Positions 42,955 to 52,256 of a DNA stretch of 64,000 nucleotides are shown here, in pieces. Every line of letters begins with the position of its first letter. Position 1 is the first letter of the stretch. Location of the stretch: contig NZ_JBQHVU010000011.1 in NCBI RefSeq assembly GCF_052064335.1, positions 1 through 64,000 of the forward strand, given 5' to 3'. The notes below the pieces were generated by a model, which made no database searches, was not told where the DNA came from, and saw only the letters and a program-made list of their open reading frames with translations. This DNA is from Weimeria sp002480925. Lineage in GTDB: Bacteria > Bacillota > Clostridia > Lachnospirales > Lachnospiraceae. Both the position numbers and the translations under genes were made by a program.

Positions 42955-44241
42955 TTGATACCAGTTTTTTTAACAGCATATAATGGTACATTTATCGGTC
43001 CTATAGCAAAGGGACTTGGATGGATAATGGACAAGATCTATTATCTGATCTATACAGTTCTTGGAATACACAATGGTTCGATAGCCTTTGCTATTGTTCT
43101 TTTTACTTTTATCATATATATGGCTCTTCTTCCTCTTACATACAAGCAGCAGAAGTTTTCAATGCTGCAGCGTAAGATGCAGCCGGAGCTTTCAGCAATC
43201 CAGAAGAAATATAAAGGAAAAAGGGATCAGGCTTCCATGCAGGCCATGAATGAGGAAACTCAGGATCTCTATGCCAAGTATGGAGTCTCCCCTATGGGAA
43301 GTTGTATCCAGCTTCTTATCCAGATGCCTATCCTTTTTGCCCTCTACCGTGTCTTCTACAATATTCCTGCATATCTGGGTGAGGTCAAGGGGATATTTAG
43401 CGGACTTACCAACAGTATTGTAAGTACTAGTGGATATGAGAAGATAATGACAGCGCTGGCTAAGACTGCCGGTGTTGCCAACACTTCTTTCAATGGCAGT
43501 GGAACTGCATCAAAGAATTTTGTCATTGATGTCCTCTATAAGCTTCCTGATTCAGGCTGGATGAAGCTTACAGATAAGTTCCCGGATCTCTCATCCCAGA
43601 TCAGGGATACTCATGGCATACTTCATTCTGTAAATTATCTTGGCAATCTTAATATTTCAGATACGCCATGGAGACTTATAAGCTATGGCTTTTCAAACCA
43701 TTTGATTGGCCTTGCTATCGGGGCTATCCTTATTCCGATACTTGCCTATGGTACCCAGTATCTTAATATGAGGCTTACACCTCAGTCTAATGATTCTAAT
43801 GATCAGATGGCTCGTCAGATGAGGACCATGAACCTCATGATGCCTCTCATGACTCTTTTCATCTCTTTTACTACTCCTGTAGGTCTTTCTATTTACTGGA
43901 TAGCCGGTGCCGTGATCAGATCAATACAGCAGGTCCTTCTCAATCGTCACTTTGAGAATATAGATCTGAATGATATAATTGAAAGAAACAAAGAAAAGGC
44001 ACAGAAGAAGAGAGAGAAGAGAGGAATCGCCCGTGATAAGATGATGCAGTACTCAAACATGAGTACCAGAAGCTTAAGCAGTAAGGCTAACTCCCTTAAT
44101 GATAAGGAAAGGGTTGACCAGCTTGAAAAGGCAAGGGAGACTGCATCTCATGCCAGAAAGGGCAGTATGGCTTCGAAGGCTAATCTGGTTAGGGATTTCA
44201 ATCAGAGGAATACGAAATCTAACCACAAGGGAGGTAATTGA
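42955..44241 (+). CDS. yidC: Membrane protein insertase YidC/Oxa1
   Basis: An insertase of about 428 residues with 5 predicted membrane helices. The pattern KGLGWIMDKIYYLIYTVLGI, KMQPELSAIQKKYKG and GLSIYWIAGAVIRSIQQV fits the Oxa1 family; the large loop (about 150-230) is longer than in B. subtilis. GGAGG at 42943-42947 favours TTG 42955; GTG 42937 is the longer choice. The C-terminus is highly basic, as needed for ribosome contact. Confidence 0.93.
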   Translation: MIPVFLTAYNGTFIGPIAKGLGWIMDKIYYLIYTVLGIHNGSIAFAIVLFTFIIYMALLPLTYKQQKFSMLQRKMQPELSAIQKKYKGKRDQASMQAMNEETQDLYAKYGVSPMGSCIQLLIQMPILFALYRVFYNIPAYLGEVKGIFSGLTNSIVSTSGYEKIMTALAKTAGVANTSFNGSGTASKNFVIDVLYKLPDSGWMKLTDKFPDLSSQIRDTHGILHSVNYLGNLNISDTPWRLISYGFSNHLIGLAIGAILIPILAYGTQYLNMRLTPQSNDSNDQMARQMRTMNLMMPLMTLFISFTTPVGLSIYWIAGAVIRSIQQVLLNRHFENIDLNDIIERNKEKAQKKREKRGIARDKMMQYSNMSTRSLSSKANSLNDKERVDQLEKARETASHARKGSMASKANLVRDFNQRNTKSNHKGGN

Positions 44242-44243
44242 TT

Positions 44244-44876
44244 ATGGAGGAATTCAGAGAGTTTACCGGCAAGACTGTTGAAGATGCGATAACAAACGCA
44301 TCAGTTGCTTTAGGGCTTCCTTCATCTGAGCTTGAGATCGATATTCTTGATAAGGGCTCAAATGGCAGGCTTTTTGGTATTGGGGCCAAGGATGCTGTTA
44401 TAAACGCAAGGATAAGGTCTACATCATGTGAGGATATTGCCAGGGATTTCCTTGATCAGGTCTTTGATAAGATGGGTCTTACTGTGAATATAGAGATGCT
44501 CTATAATGACGAGGAGAGCGTTCTTTCGATAAACTTGAGCGGTGACCATATGGGTCTTCTTATCGGTAAGAGAGGACAGACCCTTGATAGTCTTCAGTAT
44601 CTTACAAGCCTTGTTATCAACAAGGGACACGATAATTATATACGTGTTAAGCTTGATACGGAGGATTATAGACACAGAAGAAAAGAGACTCTTGAGAATC
44701 TTGCAAGGAATGTTGCCTATAAGGCTAAGAAGACTCATAGATCCCAGTCTCTTGAACCAATGACTGCTTATGAGAGAAGGATTATCCACACTGCTCTTCA
44801 GGATGATGACGAGGTAACTACATTTTCTGAGGGAGAAGAGCCATACAGACATGTGGTAATCGACCTTAAGAGATAA
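44244..44876 (+). CDS. jag: Jag/KhpB RNA-binding protein
   Basis: A 210-residue protein: Jag-N domain (EFTGKTVEDAITNASVALG), KH domain (GLLIGKRGQTLDSLQYLTS) and R3H domain (MTAYERRIIHTALQ). Binds RNA and affects cell division in Firmicutes. GGGAGG precedes ATG 44244. It is followed by a terminator. Confidence 0.94.
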   Translation: MEEFREFTGKTVEDAITNASVALGLPSSELEIDILDKGSNGRLFGIGAKDAVINARIRSTSCEDIARDFLDQVFDKMGLTVNIEMLYNDEESVLSINLSGDHMGLLIGKRGQTLDSLQYLTSLVINKGHDNYIRVKLDTEDYRHRRKETLENLARNVAYKAKKTHRSQSLEPMTAYERRIIHTALQDDDEVTTFSEGEEPYRHVVIDLKR

Positions 44877-44888
44877 GAGGATATTTAA

Positions 44889-44914
44889 GGCCTCCCTTAT
44901 GGGAGGTCTTTTTT
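44889..44914 (+). terminator. Terminator after jag
   Basis: GGCCTCCC (44889-44896), loop TTAT, GGGAGGTC (44901-44908), then six T. It separates the rpmH cluster from mnmE. Confidence 0.9.
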
Positions 44915-44922
44915 ATAAGAAC

Positions 44923-44954
44923 TTATCAACTTTATCAACTTTTGATGTTGATAA
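44923..44954. promoter_or_regulatory. Cluster of three DnaA boxes before mnmE
   Basis: TTATCAACT at 44923-44931 and again at 44932-44940, back to back, then TGTTGATAA (44946-44954), the exact reverse of the TTATCAACA box in oriC. Three boxes in 32 bases, 20 bases before the mnmE start. Confidence 0.6.
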
Positions 44955-44973
44955 TAACGTTAAGAAGGCTATT

Positions 44974-46347
44974 ATGAAGAGTGTATATGATACTATTGCA
45001 GCTATAGCGACCCCTTTATCCTCTTCCGGAATAGGTATAATAAGGGTAAGTGGCGGTGAATCTATCAAGCTTGTGGATAAAATATACAAGGGAAGGGCTT
45101 CCCTTACCTCTTATGCTGCCAATACCATTAACTACGGTCATATTGTTGATGGGTCCGGCGAGATTGTGGATCAGGTCCTTGTTTCTGTATTCAAGGCTCC
45201 GCACAGTTATACCGGTGAGGATACTGTTGAGATAAACTGCCATGGTGGAATCTATGTTTTAAAACGGGTTCTTTCACTTGTCTTTTCAACAGGGGTCCGT
45301 CAGGCAGAACCAGGTGAATTTTCTAAGAGAGCCTTTTTAAATGGAAGAATGGATTTGTCTGAGTCTCTTTCTGTAATGGATCTTATTTCCTCTTCAAGTG
45401 AAAGAGCCTATCGGAATTCCATCCGTCAGCTTTCTGGATTTCTTTCTGAAAAGGTAAAAATACTCCGTTCTGAAATCTTACGTGAGGCAGCTTTTATTGA
45501 AGCATCATTAGATGATCCTGAACATTATGATCTGGATGGATTTGATCAGAAGCTATGCTTTAGTCTGAATAAATGGAAGAAGGAGCTTTTTCTTCTTATT
45601 TCAAGCTATGATCAGGGTTCGCTTATTAGGGATGGAATTGATACCGTTATTACCGGACCTCCTAATGTTGGTAAGTCGTCTCTTCTTAATTTTCTTTCGG
45701 GAAATGAAAGAGCTATAGTGACCGATATTCCTGGCACTACAAGGGATATTATAGAGGAGAGGGTAGTCTTTGATGATCTTGTATTAAATCTAGTGGATAC
45801 TGCCGGTATCAGGGTGACATCTGATGCTGTAGAATCTATAGGAGTAAGGAAGGCTATAGAGGCTAAAGAAAATGCTGACCTTATTCTGTACTTAGTTGAT
45901 TCATCTGTACAACTAAGTCAGTCTGATATTGAAAATATCTCTGCGCTTGATCAGTCCTATTCTATTGTTTTATTAAATAAGTCTGATCTCGATACTGTAG
46001 TAGAAAATGATGATATTCGCCGCTTTTTTAATGGTTTGGTGGTATCTTTTTCTACAAAAACAGGGCAGGGTTTTCATGAACTGAAGGACTGCATCGATAA
46101 GCTCTTCTTTGATGGCGGTCTGGATAAGGACAGGTTCTATATTACTTCTGAGAGGATTTATAATGATCTGCTTGATGCTAATAAATCTCTGGATCTTGTC
46201 AGTCGATCAGTAGCTAATGGTCTGTCGGAGGATTTTTTCACCTCTGATCTTTATGATGCCTACAGGTCCTTGGGATATATTCTAGGCGAAGAGGTCAGTG
46301 ACGATCTTGTAAATAAGGTCTTTTCTGATTTCTGTATGGGAAAGTGA
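44974..46347 (+). CDS. mnmE: tRNA modification GTPase MnmE
   Basis: A GTPase of 457 residues that makes 5-carboxymethylaminomethyluridine with MnmG. G1 is GPPNVGKSS, then TDIPGTTRD, DTAGI and NKSDLD; the C-terminal FCMGK cysteine motif is intact. Starts at ATG 44974 behind AGAAGG; the longer TTG-type start overlaps the DnaA boxes. Confidence 0.94.
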   Translation: MKSVYDTIAAIATPLSSSGIGIIRVSGGESIKLVDKIYKGRASLTSYAANTINYGHIVDGSGEIVDQVLVSVFKAPHSYTGEDTVEINCHGGIYVLKRVLSLVFSTGVRQAEPGEFSKRAFLNGRMDLSESLSVMDLISSSSERAYRNSIRQLSGFLSEKVKILRSEILREAAFIEASLDDPEHYDLDGFDQKLCFSLNKWKKELFLLISSYDQGSLIRDGIDTVITGPPNVGKSSLLNFLSGNERAIVTDIPGTTRDIIEERVVFDDLVLNLVDTAGIRVTSDAVESIGVRKAIEAKENADLILYLVDSSVQLSQSDIENISALDQSYSIVLLNKSDLDTVVENDDIRRFFNGLVVSFSTKTGQGFHELKDCIDKLFFDGGLDKDRFYITSERIYNDLLDANKSLDLVSRSVANGLSEDFFTSDLYDAYRSLGYILGEEVSDDLVNKVFSDFCMGK

Positions 46348-46354
46348 GCTTGCT

Positions 46355-48232
46355 TTGATAGAAGAAAGATATGATGTAATTGTGGTTGGTGCCGGACATG
46401 CCGGCTGTGAGGCTGCTCTGGCCTGTGCCAGGATGGGGCTTTCCACTATTATTTTTACAGTTAGTATGGATTCGGTGGCTTTTATGCCATGTAATCCTCA
46501 TATCGGTGGGTCGTCAAAGGGGCATCTGGTAAGAGAAATAGATGCCCTGGGCGGCGAGATGGCTAAGAATATAGATAAGACCTTTATCCAGTCCAAGATG
46601 CTTAATTCATCCAAGGGTCCTGCCGTTCATTCTCTCAGATGTCAGGCTGATAAGCTTGCCTATTCGATAGAAATGAGGAAGGTGCTTCAGTCCACACCTG
46701 GTCTTACACTCCGTCAGGCTGAGGTCTGCGATCTTTTTATTTCTGATCACAGGATAGAGGGAGTTCGTACTATATCAGGAGCTACTTATTTTTCTACCTC
46801 TGTTGTTTTATGCACAGGAACCTATCTTAATGCAAGATGTCTTTATGGTTCTGTGATAGAGCATACAGGTCCTAATGGGCTGAGGGCTGCCACCCATCTT
46901 AGTAAGTCTCTTCTTGATAATAATGTAAAACTTCTCCGCTTTAAGACTGGTACTCCGGCGAGAATTGACAGACGTTCCATAGACTTTTCAAAAATGACTG
47001 AGCAGTTCGGTGATCCTGTTATCACGCCGTTTTCCTTTGAAACTGATCAGAGATCGATCCAGAAGCATCAGGTTTCATGCTTTCTTACCTATACCAATGA
47101 AAGGACTCATCAGATCATAAGGTCCCATCTCGATCAGAGTCCTATCTATTCCGGTGTAATAGAAGGTACTGGTCCAAGATATTGCCCGTCTCTTGAGGAT
47201 AAGGTGGTAAAATTCCCCGAAAAAAGCAGACATCAGCTCTTTATAGAGCCTGAAGGCCTTCATACAAATGAGATGTATGTTAGTGGTGCTTCTTCCTCCA
47301 TGCCCGAGGATGTCCAGTATGAATTCTATCATTCTATAGCTGGTCTGGAGCATTGTGAGATAGTAAGGAACGCCTATGCTATAGAATATGACTGCCTGGC
47401 CTCTCATCAGCTTAAGAATTCACTTGAGTTCAAGGCTATTTCGGGACTTTTTTCCGGAGGTCAGTTTAATGGTAGTAGTGGATATGAGGAGGCTGCTGCC
47501 CAGGGTCTGATTGCTGGGATCAATGCAGGAAGATATGCCCTGCATAAGGATCCTGTCATTCTGTCCAGATCCGATGGTTATATTGGTGTCCTGATTGATG
47601 ATCTGGTTACAAAGGAACTTTCAGAACCTTACCGAATGATGACTTCCAGAGCGGAATATAGACTCCTTTTACGCCAGGATAACGCAGATATCCGGCTATC
47701 AAAATTCGGTCATGAGGCAGGATTGATTTCTGATAAGGTTTATGAAAAGGTTTGTCGTAAGGAAGACGAGACCAGGTCTGAGATAGAAAGAGTAAGTCAT
47801 GTTTTCGTTGGAGAAAATCCTCATACTAATGATTTTCTTTTTGCTTTCCATTCTGTACCTGTTACATCTGGGATAGGTCTTTCTGATCTGATTAAGAGGC
47901 CTGAGCTCTCCTATGATATCACGGCACCTTTAGATCCAGATCGCCCTTATCTTTCTTCATCTGTAAGAGAACAGGTCAATATTCAGATCAAGTATTCAGG
48001 ATATATTGACAGGCAGGAAAAGCAGGTTTCTCATTTCAAGAAGCTGGAGGATAAGCTTATTCCTGATTCTATTGATTATGATAAGGTTCCTTCTCTTCGT
48101 ATTGAGGCCAGGCAGAAGTTAAAGGAGGCCAGACCTGTTTCTATCGGTCAGGCTTCCAGGATTCTTGGAGTTTCTCCTTCTGATATTTCGGTTTTGATGA
48201 TATATATTGAGTCGGGGAAATATCTGGGTTAG
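46355..48232 (+). CDS. mnmG: tRNA uridine modification enzyme MnmG
   Basis: FAD protein of 625 residues partnering MnmE. FAD motif GAGHAGCEAALA at 11-22, GGSSKGHLVREIDALGGEM, and the conserved HSLRCQADK region. TTG start at 46355 (no in-frame ATG nearby), 8 bases after the mnmE stop. Confidence 0.94.
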   Translation: MIEERYDVIVVGAGHAGCEAALACARMGLSTIIFTVSMDSVAFMPCNPHIGGSSKGHLVREIDALGGEMAKNIDKTFIQSKMLNSSKGPAVHSLRCQADKLAYSIEMRKVLQSTPGLTLRQAEVCDLFISDHRIEGVRTISGATYFSTSVVLCTGTYLNARCLYGSVIEHTGPNGLRAATHLSKSLLDNNVKLLRFKTGTPARIDRRSIDFSKMTEQFGDPVITPFSFETDQRSIQKHQVSCFLTYTNERTHQIIRSHLDQSPIYSGVIEGTGPRYCPSLEDKVVKFPEKSRHQLFIEPEGLHTNEMYVSGASSSMPEDVQYEFYHSIAGLEHCEIVRNAYAIEYDCLASHQLKNSLEFKAISGLFSGGQFNGSSGYEEAAAQGLIAGINAGRYALHKDPVILSRSDGYIGVLIDDLVTKELSEPYRMMTSRAEYRLLLRQDNADIRLSKFGHEAGLISDKVYEKVCRKEDETRSEIERVSHVFVGENPHTNDFLFAFHSVPVTSGIGLSDLIKRPELSYDITAPLDPDRPYLSSSVREQVNIQIKYSGYIDRQEKQVSHFKKLEDKLIPDSIDYDKVPSLRIEARQKLKEARPVSIGQASRILGVSPSDISVLMIYIESGKYLG

Positions 48233-48253
48233 ATTATTATTTGTGAGGTTTTT

Positions 48254-48988
48254 ATGGATGACAGGTTTTTAGCTGATACATTTGATCAGATAGGTATTTC
48301 CTTAACCAATGACCAGATACATATGTTCGATACATATTATGATATGATTGTTGAGAAGAATAAGGTTATGAATCTAACCAAGATAACTGATTATCATGAG
48401 GCAGTTATTAAGCATTTTGTTGATTCCTGTTCGCTTGTTCTGCTTGATGATGATATTTATATAAAGAAGAGATTTACTGATGGTGCATCTGTTATCGATG
48501 TTGGTACTGGTGCTGGTTTTCCTGGTATACCTCTTAAGATCATTTTCCCACAGATCAGACTTACTCTTCTTGATTCTGTGAATAAGAAGCTTGATTTTCT
48601 AAGAGATGTATCCTCTGAGCTTGGTTTTACTGATATAAATATTATTCATGGTAGGGCAGAGGATATTTCTCATCAGAAGGGTATTAGGGAATCCTTTGAT
48701 TTCTGTGTCTCACGTGCAGTAGGAAATCTTGCTGTTCTTTCTGAATACTGCCTTCCTTTTGTCAAAAAAAATGGTTTTTTTATTTCCTATAAATCAGAGA
48801 GAGCAGATGATGAACTTAAGCAATCAGCTCATGCTTTTTCAGAGTTGAGAGGTAAGCTTATCCAGGAGGCTTTTTTTGATCTACCGGAATCAGATATTTC
48901 CCGTACGCTTCTTCTTATTATGAAGACTGGAAATACTCCTAAGATTTATCCTAGAAAGGCTGGAACTCCATCTAAAAATCCGTTATAA
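48254..48988 (+). CDS. rsmG: 16S rRNA m7G527 methyltransferase RsmG
   Basis: A 244-residue methyltransferase. Motif I is DVGTGAGFPGIPLKI, followed by LLDSVNKKLDFL and SRAVGNLAVLSEYCLP. GTGAGG precedes ATG 48254. Loss of RsmG gives streptomycin tolerance in other bacteria. Confidence 0.95.
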   Translation: MDDRFLADTFDQIGISLTNDQIHMFDTYYDMIVEKNKVMNLTKITDYHEAVIKHFVDSCSLVLLDDDIYIKKRFTDGASVIDVGTGAGFPGIPLKIIFPQIRLTLLDSVNKKLDFLRDVSSELGFTDINIIHGRAEDISHQKGIRESFDFCVSRAVGNLAVLSEYCLPFVKKNGFFISYKSERADDELKQSAHAFSELRGKLIQEAFFDLPESDISRTLLLIMKTGNTPKIYPRKAGTPSKNPL

Positions 48989-49075
48989 TTATTGTAAAAG
49001 ATAATTATGCCTTTGTTTTACTATGACATTGTTTTGTGACCTGGTTTTAACTAACTTTAATAGGAGCAATAGGAT

Positions 49076-49414
49076 ATGATTGAAGAATATTTGAGACAGA
49101 GACTTTCTCTATTGACAAATGATAAGAAAAAACTCAAGGATTCTCTGATTGAGATCCGTTCTTCTCTTCATGAGACTAAGCTTGAGCTTGATGATTATAT
49201 GTCTTCAACCTCTCGTCCTTTTGAACCTTTTAATCCCAGAAGAAATTCTTCGACTGATGACAGGCTTTCACAGATGAACGAAAAGATCAGTAAACTTAGT
49301 TCAAACTTTGAAGATCTTTCGGCTCGGATTTCTTCGCTTGATTCTGAAATCAATGTGATAAATCAGTGTCTGGATGAATATGAGTCTCTTATCTTTACGG
49401 ATAGAAGCAAGTAA
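49076..49414 (+). CDS. Coiled-coil protein of unknown function
   Basis: A 112-residue hydrophilic protein, mostly alpha-helical with two heptad stretches (KKKLKDSLIEIRSSLHETKL and LSQMNEKISKLSSNFEDL) joined by a Pro-rich FEPFNPRR segment. No membrane or catalytic motif. Two ribosome-type sites (TAGGAG, AGGAT) precede ATG 49076. It ends one base before parS, between rsmG and parA, so a link to chromosome segregation is possible but unproven. Confidence 0.6.
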   Translation: MIEEYLRQRLSLLTNDKKKLKDSLIEIRSSLHETKLELDDYMSSTSRPFEPFNPRRNSSTDDRLSQMNEKISKLSSNFEDLSARISSLDSEINVINQCLDEYESLIFTDRSK

Positions 49415-49430
49415 TGTTTCACGTGAAACA
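49415..49430. promoter_or_regulatory. parS: parS centromere site 1
   Basis: Perfect 16-bp palindrome TGTTTCACGTGAAACA, matching the ParB (Spo0J) consensus TGTTNCACGTGNAACA. A second identical copy lies at 52165-52180. Confidence 0.95.
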
Positions 49431-49483
49431 TTGATGTTCATGTTTAGTTAGAGATAGCTTATTATTTTTTGAAGGCTATTTTT

Positions 49484-49550
49484 TGTGGATAAAAGCCTGG
49501 ACTTTTTCTTATTTCTCAGCTTTATAAACTTATTTATATACTTATCAACA
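49484..49550. promoter_or_regulatory. Two exact DnaA boxes near parS
   Basis: TGTGGATAA (49484-49492, reverse of TTATCCACA) and TTATCAACA (49542-49550), 54 and 112 bases beyond parS site 1 in an AT-rich stretch without genes. Confidence 0.6.
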
Positions 49551-49721
49551 ATTCTTGGTATATAACTTATTAATTGTGTTACTATGTTTGCTTTCAATAA
49601 TATTTATGATAAATATAATAGTAATCTCTACTGTTCTGCTATAAATCGGTAGACATATGAAGCATTAATCAATGTTATATTCCAGAACTCGGACTATAAT
49701 CCCTATCAATCATTTTCTCTT

Positions 49722-50026
49722 TATGATTGGAAATGATAAAGGTTGAATGCTTTGAATAGAATTGCAAAAAAAGGATCTTTTTTTAGATATTGATTGCATC
49801 TTACTGGATGTAAATAACTCCTGCGAAAAGGAGATACTAAGTATTATATCCAAACAGAGAAAATGGAAATTATGATTGGAGATAATAAAGGTTGAATGCT
49901 TTGATTAGAATTGCAAAAATAAGGATCTTCATTTTAGTTAATGATTGCATCTTACTGGATGTAAATAACCCCTACGAAAAGGAGATACTTTACTAACTAT
50001 TATATCCAAACAGAGAAAATAGAAAA
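49722..50026. repeat. Tandem duplication A, period about 149-151 bp
   Basis: Two diverged copies, 49722-49870 and 49871-50026. Shared segments such as GGTTGAATGCTTTG and CATCTTACTGGATGTAAATA lie 149-151 bases apart. No gene is open across it. Confidence 0.85.
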
Positions 50027-50182
50027 CAGGCAATTAGGCAGTCTACTGAATTTCTCAAGATACCCGCATGTCTATATGGCTAAAAGTGCTTCTGTTGAGG
50101 TTAGGACATCACTTTTTTCCTGTACCGTATATGACTTTGTCGGGACTGTTGTGGTCTCTAAGAGGTGCGTGTATACTTAGAA

Positions 50183-50476
50183 ACACCAGCAAAATGTATG
50201 TAATCAGACATCGGGCAATAAGCGTTCAGCCCTCAATATAGGCGGGACATTCACAAAAATCATTTTAGGGCACAAACATTAAAGATTCAGCAAATGCCAT
50301 GCCAGGAAAAGCCAGTATATTTCTTTTAGACAAGCAGCAGCAGTACGTAAACAGACATCCGGCAATAAGCCTTTAGCACCTAAATATAGACGGCACATTC
50401 ACAAAAATATTTTTCGGGCACAACAAGCTGACATGCAGCAAATGCCATGTCACTAAAGACAGTATATTTCTTTTAG
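50183..50476. repeat. Tandem duplication B, period 147 bp
   Basis: Two diverged copies, about 50183-50329 and 50330-50476; matching blocks (GACATC-GGCAATAAGC, CAGTATATTTCTTTTAG) are 147 bases apart. It covers the N-terminal part of the decayed transposase. Confidence 0.85.
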
Positions 50477-51707
50477 GTTGACGGTCACCATATCACAGTT
50501 GAACTCATGCAATATGTCTGCGAGCTGCTTGCCTCTAATAATTACTCGAATAAAGATGTTTCAGTGAAACCTAGCTTGGATAGAACACAATCAAGGCGAT
50601 TGATATACATTGTCTTCAGGAGAAGCATAATGTAATGTAAATGGATCTGATGGATAAAGCCATCTCAAAAAGCCTTGGGAATATTCCAGATTCCTGGGTA
50701 TTGATGAATTCAAATTTTATAAGGGTTATAGGTCTGATACTCACATCACCTATCTCGATACATGGCATGTACTCTTGGTACAGAACGGTAAAAAGAAGCA
50801 GGTCGTATATGAATTTCTGTAACATATAGGAGAAATCTGGATGCGTCATTCCTGGGCCTTGGCATGTGATATAATCCGATTTTCAGGAAGCGTTCTAGGA
50901 GAATTGTCCCTGGTTACAGATTGGCCTAGATTACTTTTGTATCGTGAAAAACTTCAATGAAAAGGTGGTAAAGTAGGAGAAAACTGGATGCGTCATGTTG
51001 ATACATTGGCATGTGACAGAAAACTCGATTTTCAGGATGCGTTCTAGGAGAAATATCCCTGGTTACAGATAGTCTTCGATTACTTTCATATCGTAAAAAA
51101 CCTTCAATGATAAGTTGGTAAACGAAGTCCGTAAAGTTGAATAGCGCTGTCTTATTGAGGAGTGCCAATAATAGCTGCTAAAGATCTTAATAAATCCAGT
51201 TATATACTTACAGCAAGCCGAAAGACCCTGCAGAAAAGAGACGAGTATGCAGCCGCAGAATTGGTCATCCGTAAGGGCAGCAGTCTTTTTAAGACAGATG
51301 ATATTGTGGAAGGTGGGGTATGAGGTAAAGTACGATAACTCATCAAGGAAAACATGGCCTTTTTTTCACTTGATCTAGTAAAGGAAAAACTCGCTTTTGC
51401 ATACAGCTTAAAGGATGAAGATGAGATGGCTGTAGCAATCATGGATATCGTGGATATATGTGACGCAAGAGGTAATGAGCATTTCAGTTGGTTTACGAAT
51501 CTGGCCGTTAATCACTTCTCCGGGATCATTGAACATGCACGATATCAAATATTAACATGAAAGATTGAAGGAATCAATCAGAATATAAAGACACTCAGAA
51601 GACAGGAGTAGGGATATCCGTACGATGAATATTTTTTCTAGAAGATTATAGATATGAGCAGAAATGATTATGTCAGGAATCAGAAATCATATAGAATATG
51701 TGACTGA
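50420..51707 (+). pseudogene. ISL3-family transposase, decayed
   Basis: Broken reading frames on the plus strand spell an ISL3-type transposase. DGHHITVELMQYVCELL is near 50480, IDEFKFYKGYRSDTHITYLD near 50697, SDFQDAF-LERYPWLQIVFDYF and VKNF near 51030-51110. SLDLVKEKLAFAY is near 51365, HFSWFTNLAVNHFSGIIEHA near 51480, and EGINQNIKTLRRQ near 51567-51605. It ends NQKSYRIC at TGA 51705. Several stops and frame changes, plus tandem duplication C, make it inactive. The terminal inverted repeats were not located. Confidence 0.85.
50827..51120. repeat. Tandem duplication C, period 147-149 bp, inside the transposase
   Basis: Copies 50827-50973 and 50974-51120 share GGATGCGTCAT, TTTCAGGANGCGTTCTAGGA and CCCTGGTTACAGAT at 147-149-base offsets. 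Both encode the same ISL3 segment (ending in ...HIVKNFN), so it arose by in-place duplication. Confidence 0.9.
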
Positions 51708-52164
51708 ACCATTATCATGATGATATATTATTAAGTGGCTGTTTCCTGTCTGTTAGCTATTAGTACTTTGCTCTTAAATCTTGCAATTCACTCGGCTAGA
51801 TCTTATGACTATCATAACTTTCCTATGGTGAGAGGCACTATACTCATTGATATATCTATTTCTGTTATCGCTTCAAATTGTTCTATGTTGAAATTAGTCA
51901 TTGATGATACAATTCTTTGCTTTTATTCCTCTAAAAAATATGCTAGATATGGCTTCTAATCTCTATATCTACGACTGAAGTTTTCTAATCACAAACATTA
52001 TGATCTGCGATAATTAGAATTTGTAGAAGTAATTATTTCTGGAAAATTAGGATTTTTATCTGTCCTAGGCCTATGATATAAACGATATGGGATGCTTTCT
52101 TTCAAAAAAGAACGATTACCTAATCTTTGCCCCTAACTCCCATTTCATGCAAAACCCCAATATA
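51708..52164. other. AT-rich gene-free stretch before parS site 2
   Basis: No supported gene, RNA or strong hairpin. The one ORF (51735-51959) lacks a ribosome site and looks like chance. Confidence 0.5.
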
Positions 52165-52180
52165 TGTTTCACGTGAAACA
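52165..52180. promoter_or_regulatory. parS: parS centromere site 2
   Basis: Second perfect TGTTTCACGTGAAACA, 77 bases before the parA start, within the inner TATATG/CATATA palindrome extension (52161-52185). Confidence 0.95.
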
Positions 52181-52256
52181 TATATTGTATATAGTAAAAT
52201 GAATTGTAAAATGCTATAATAGAAAAGCAACATTGTGACCTAACATGGGAGTAATA

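Noticed and set aside
50557..50570. Third parS-like site TGTTTCAGTGAAAC
   Set aside because: It lacks the central CG, and lies inside the transposase pseudogene, so it is probably chance.
51735..51959. 74-residue ORF before parS site 2
   Set aside because: No ribosome site, no family likeness, and random composition of an AT-rich stretch.
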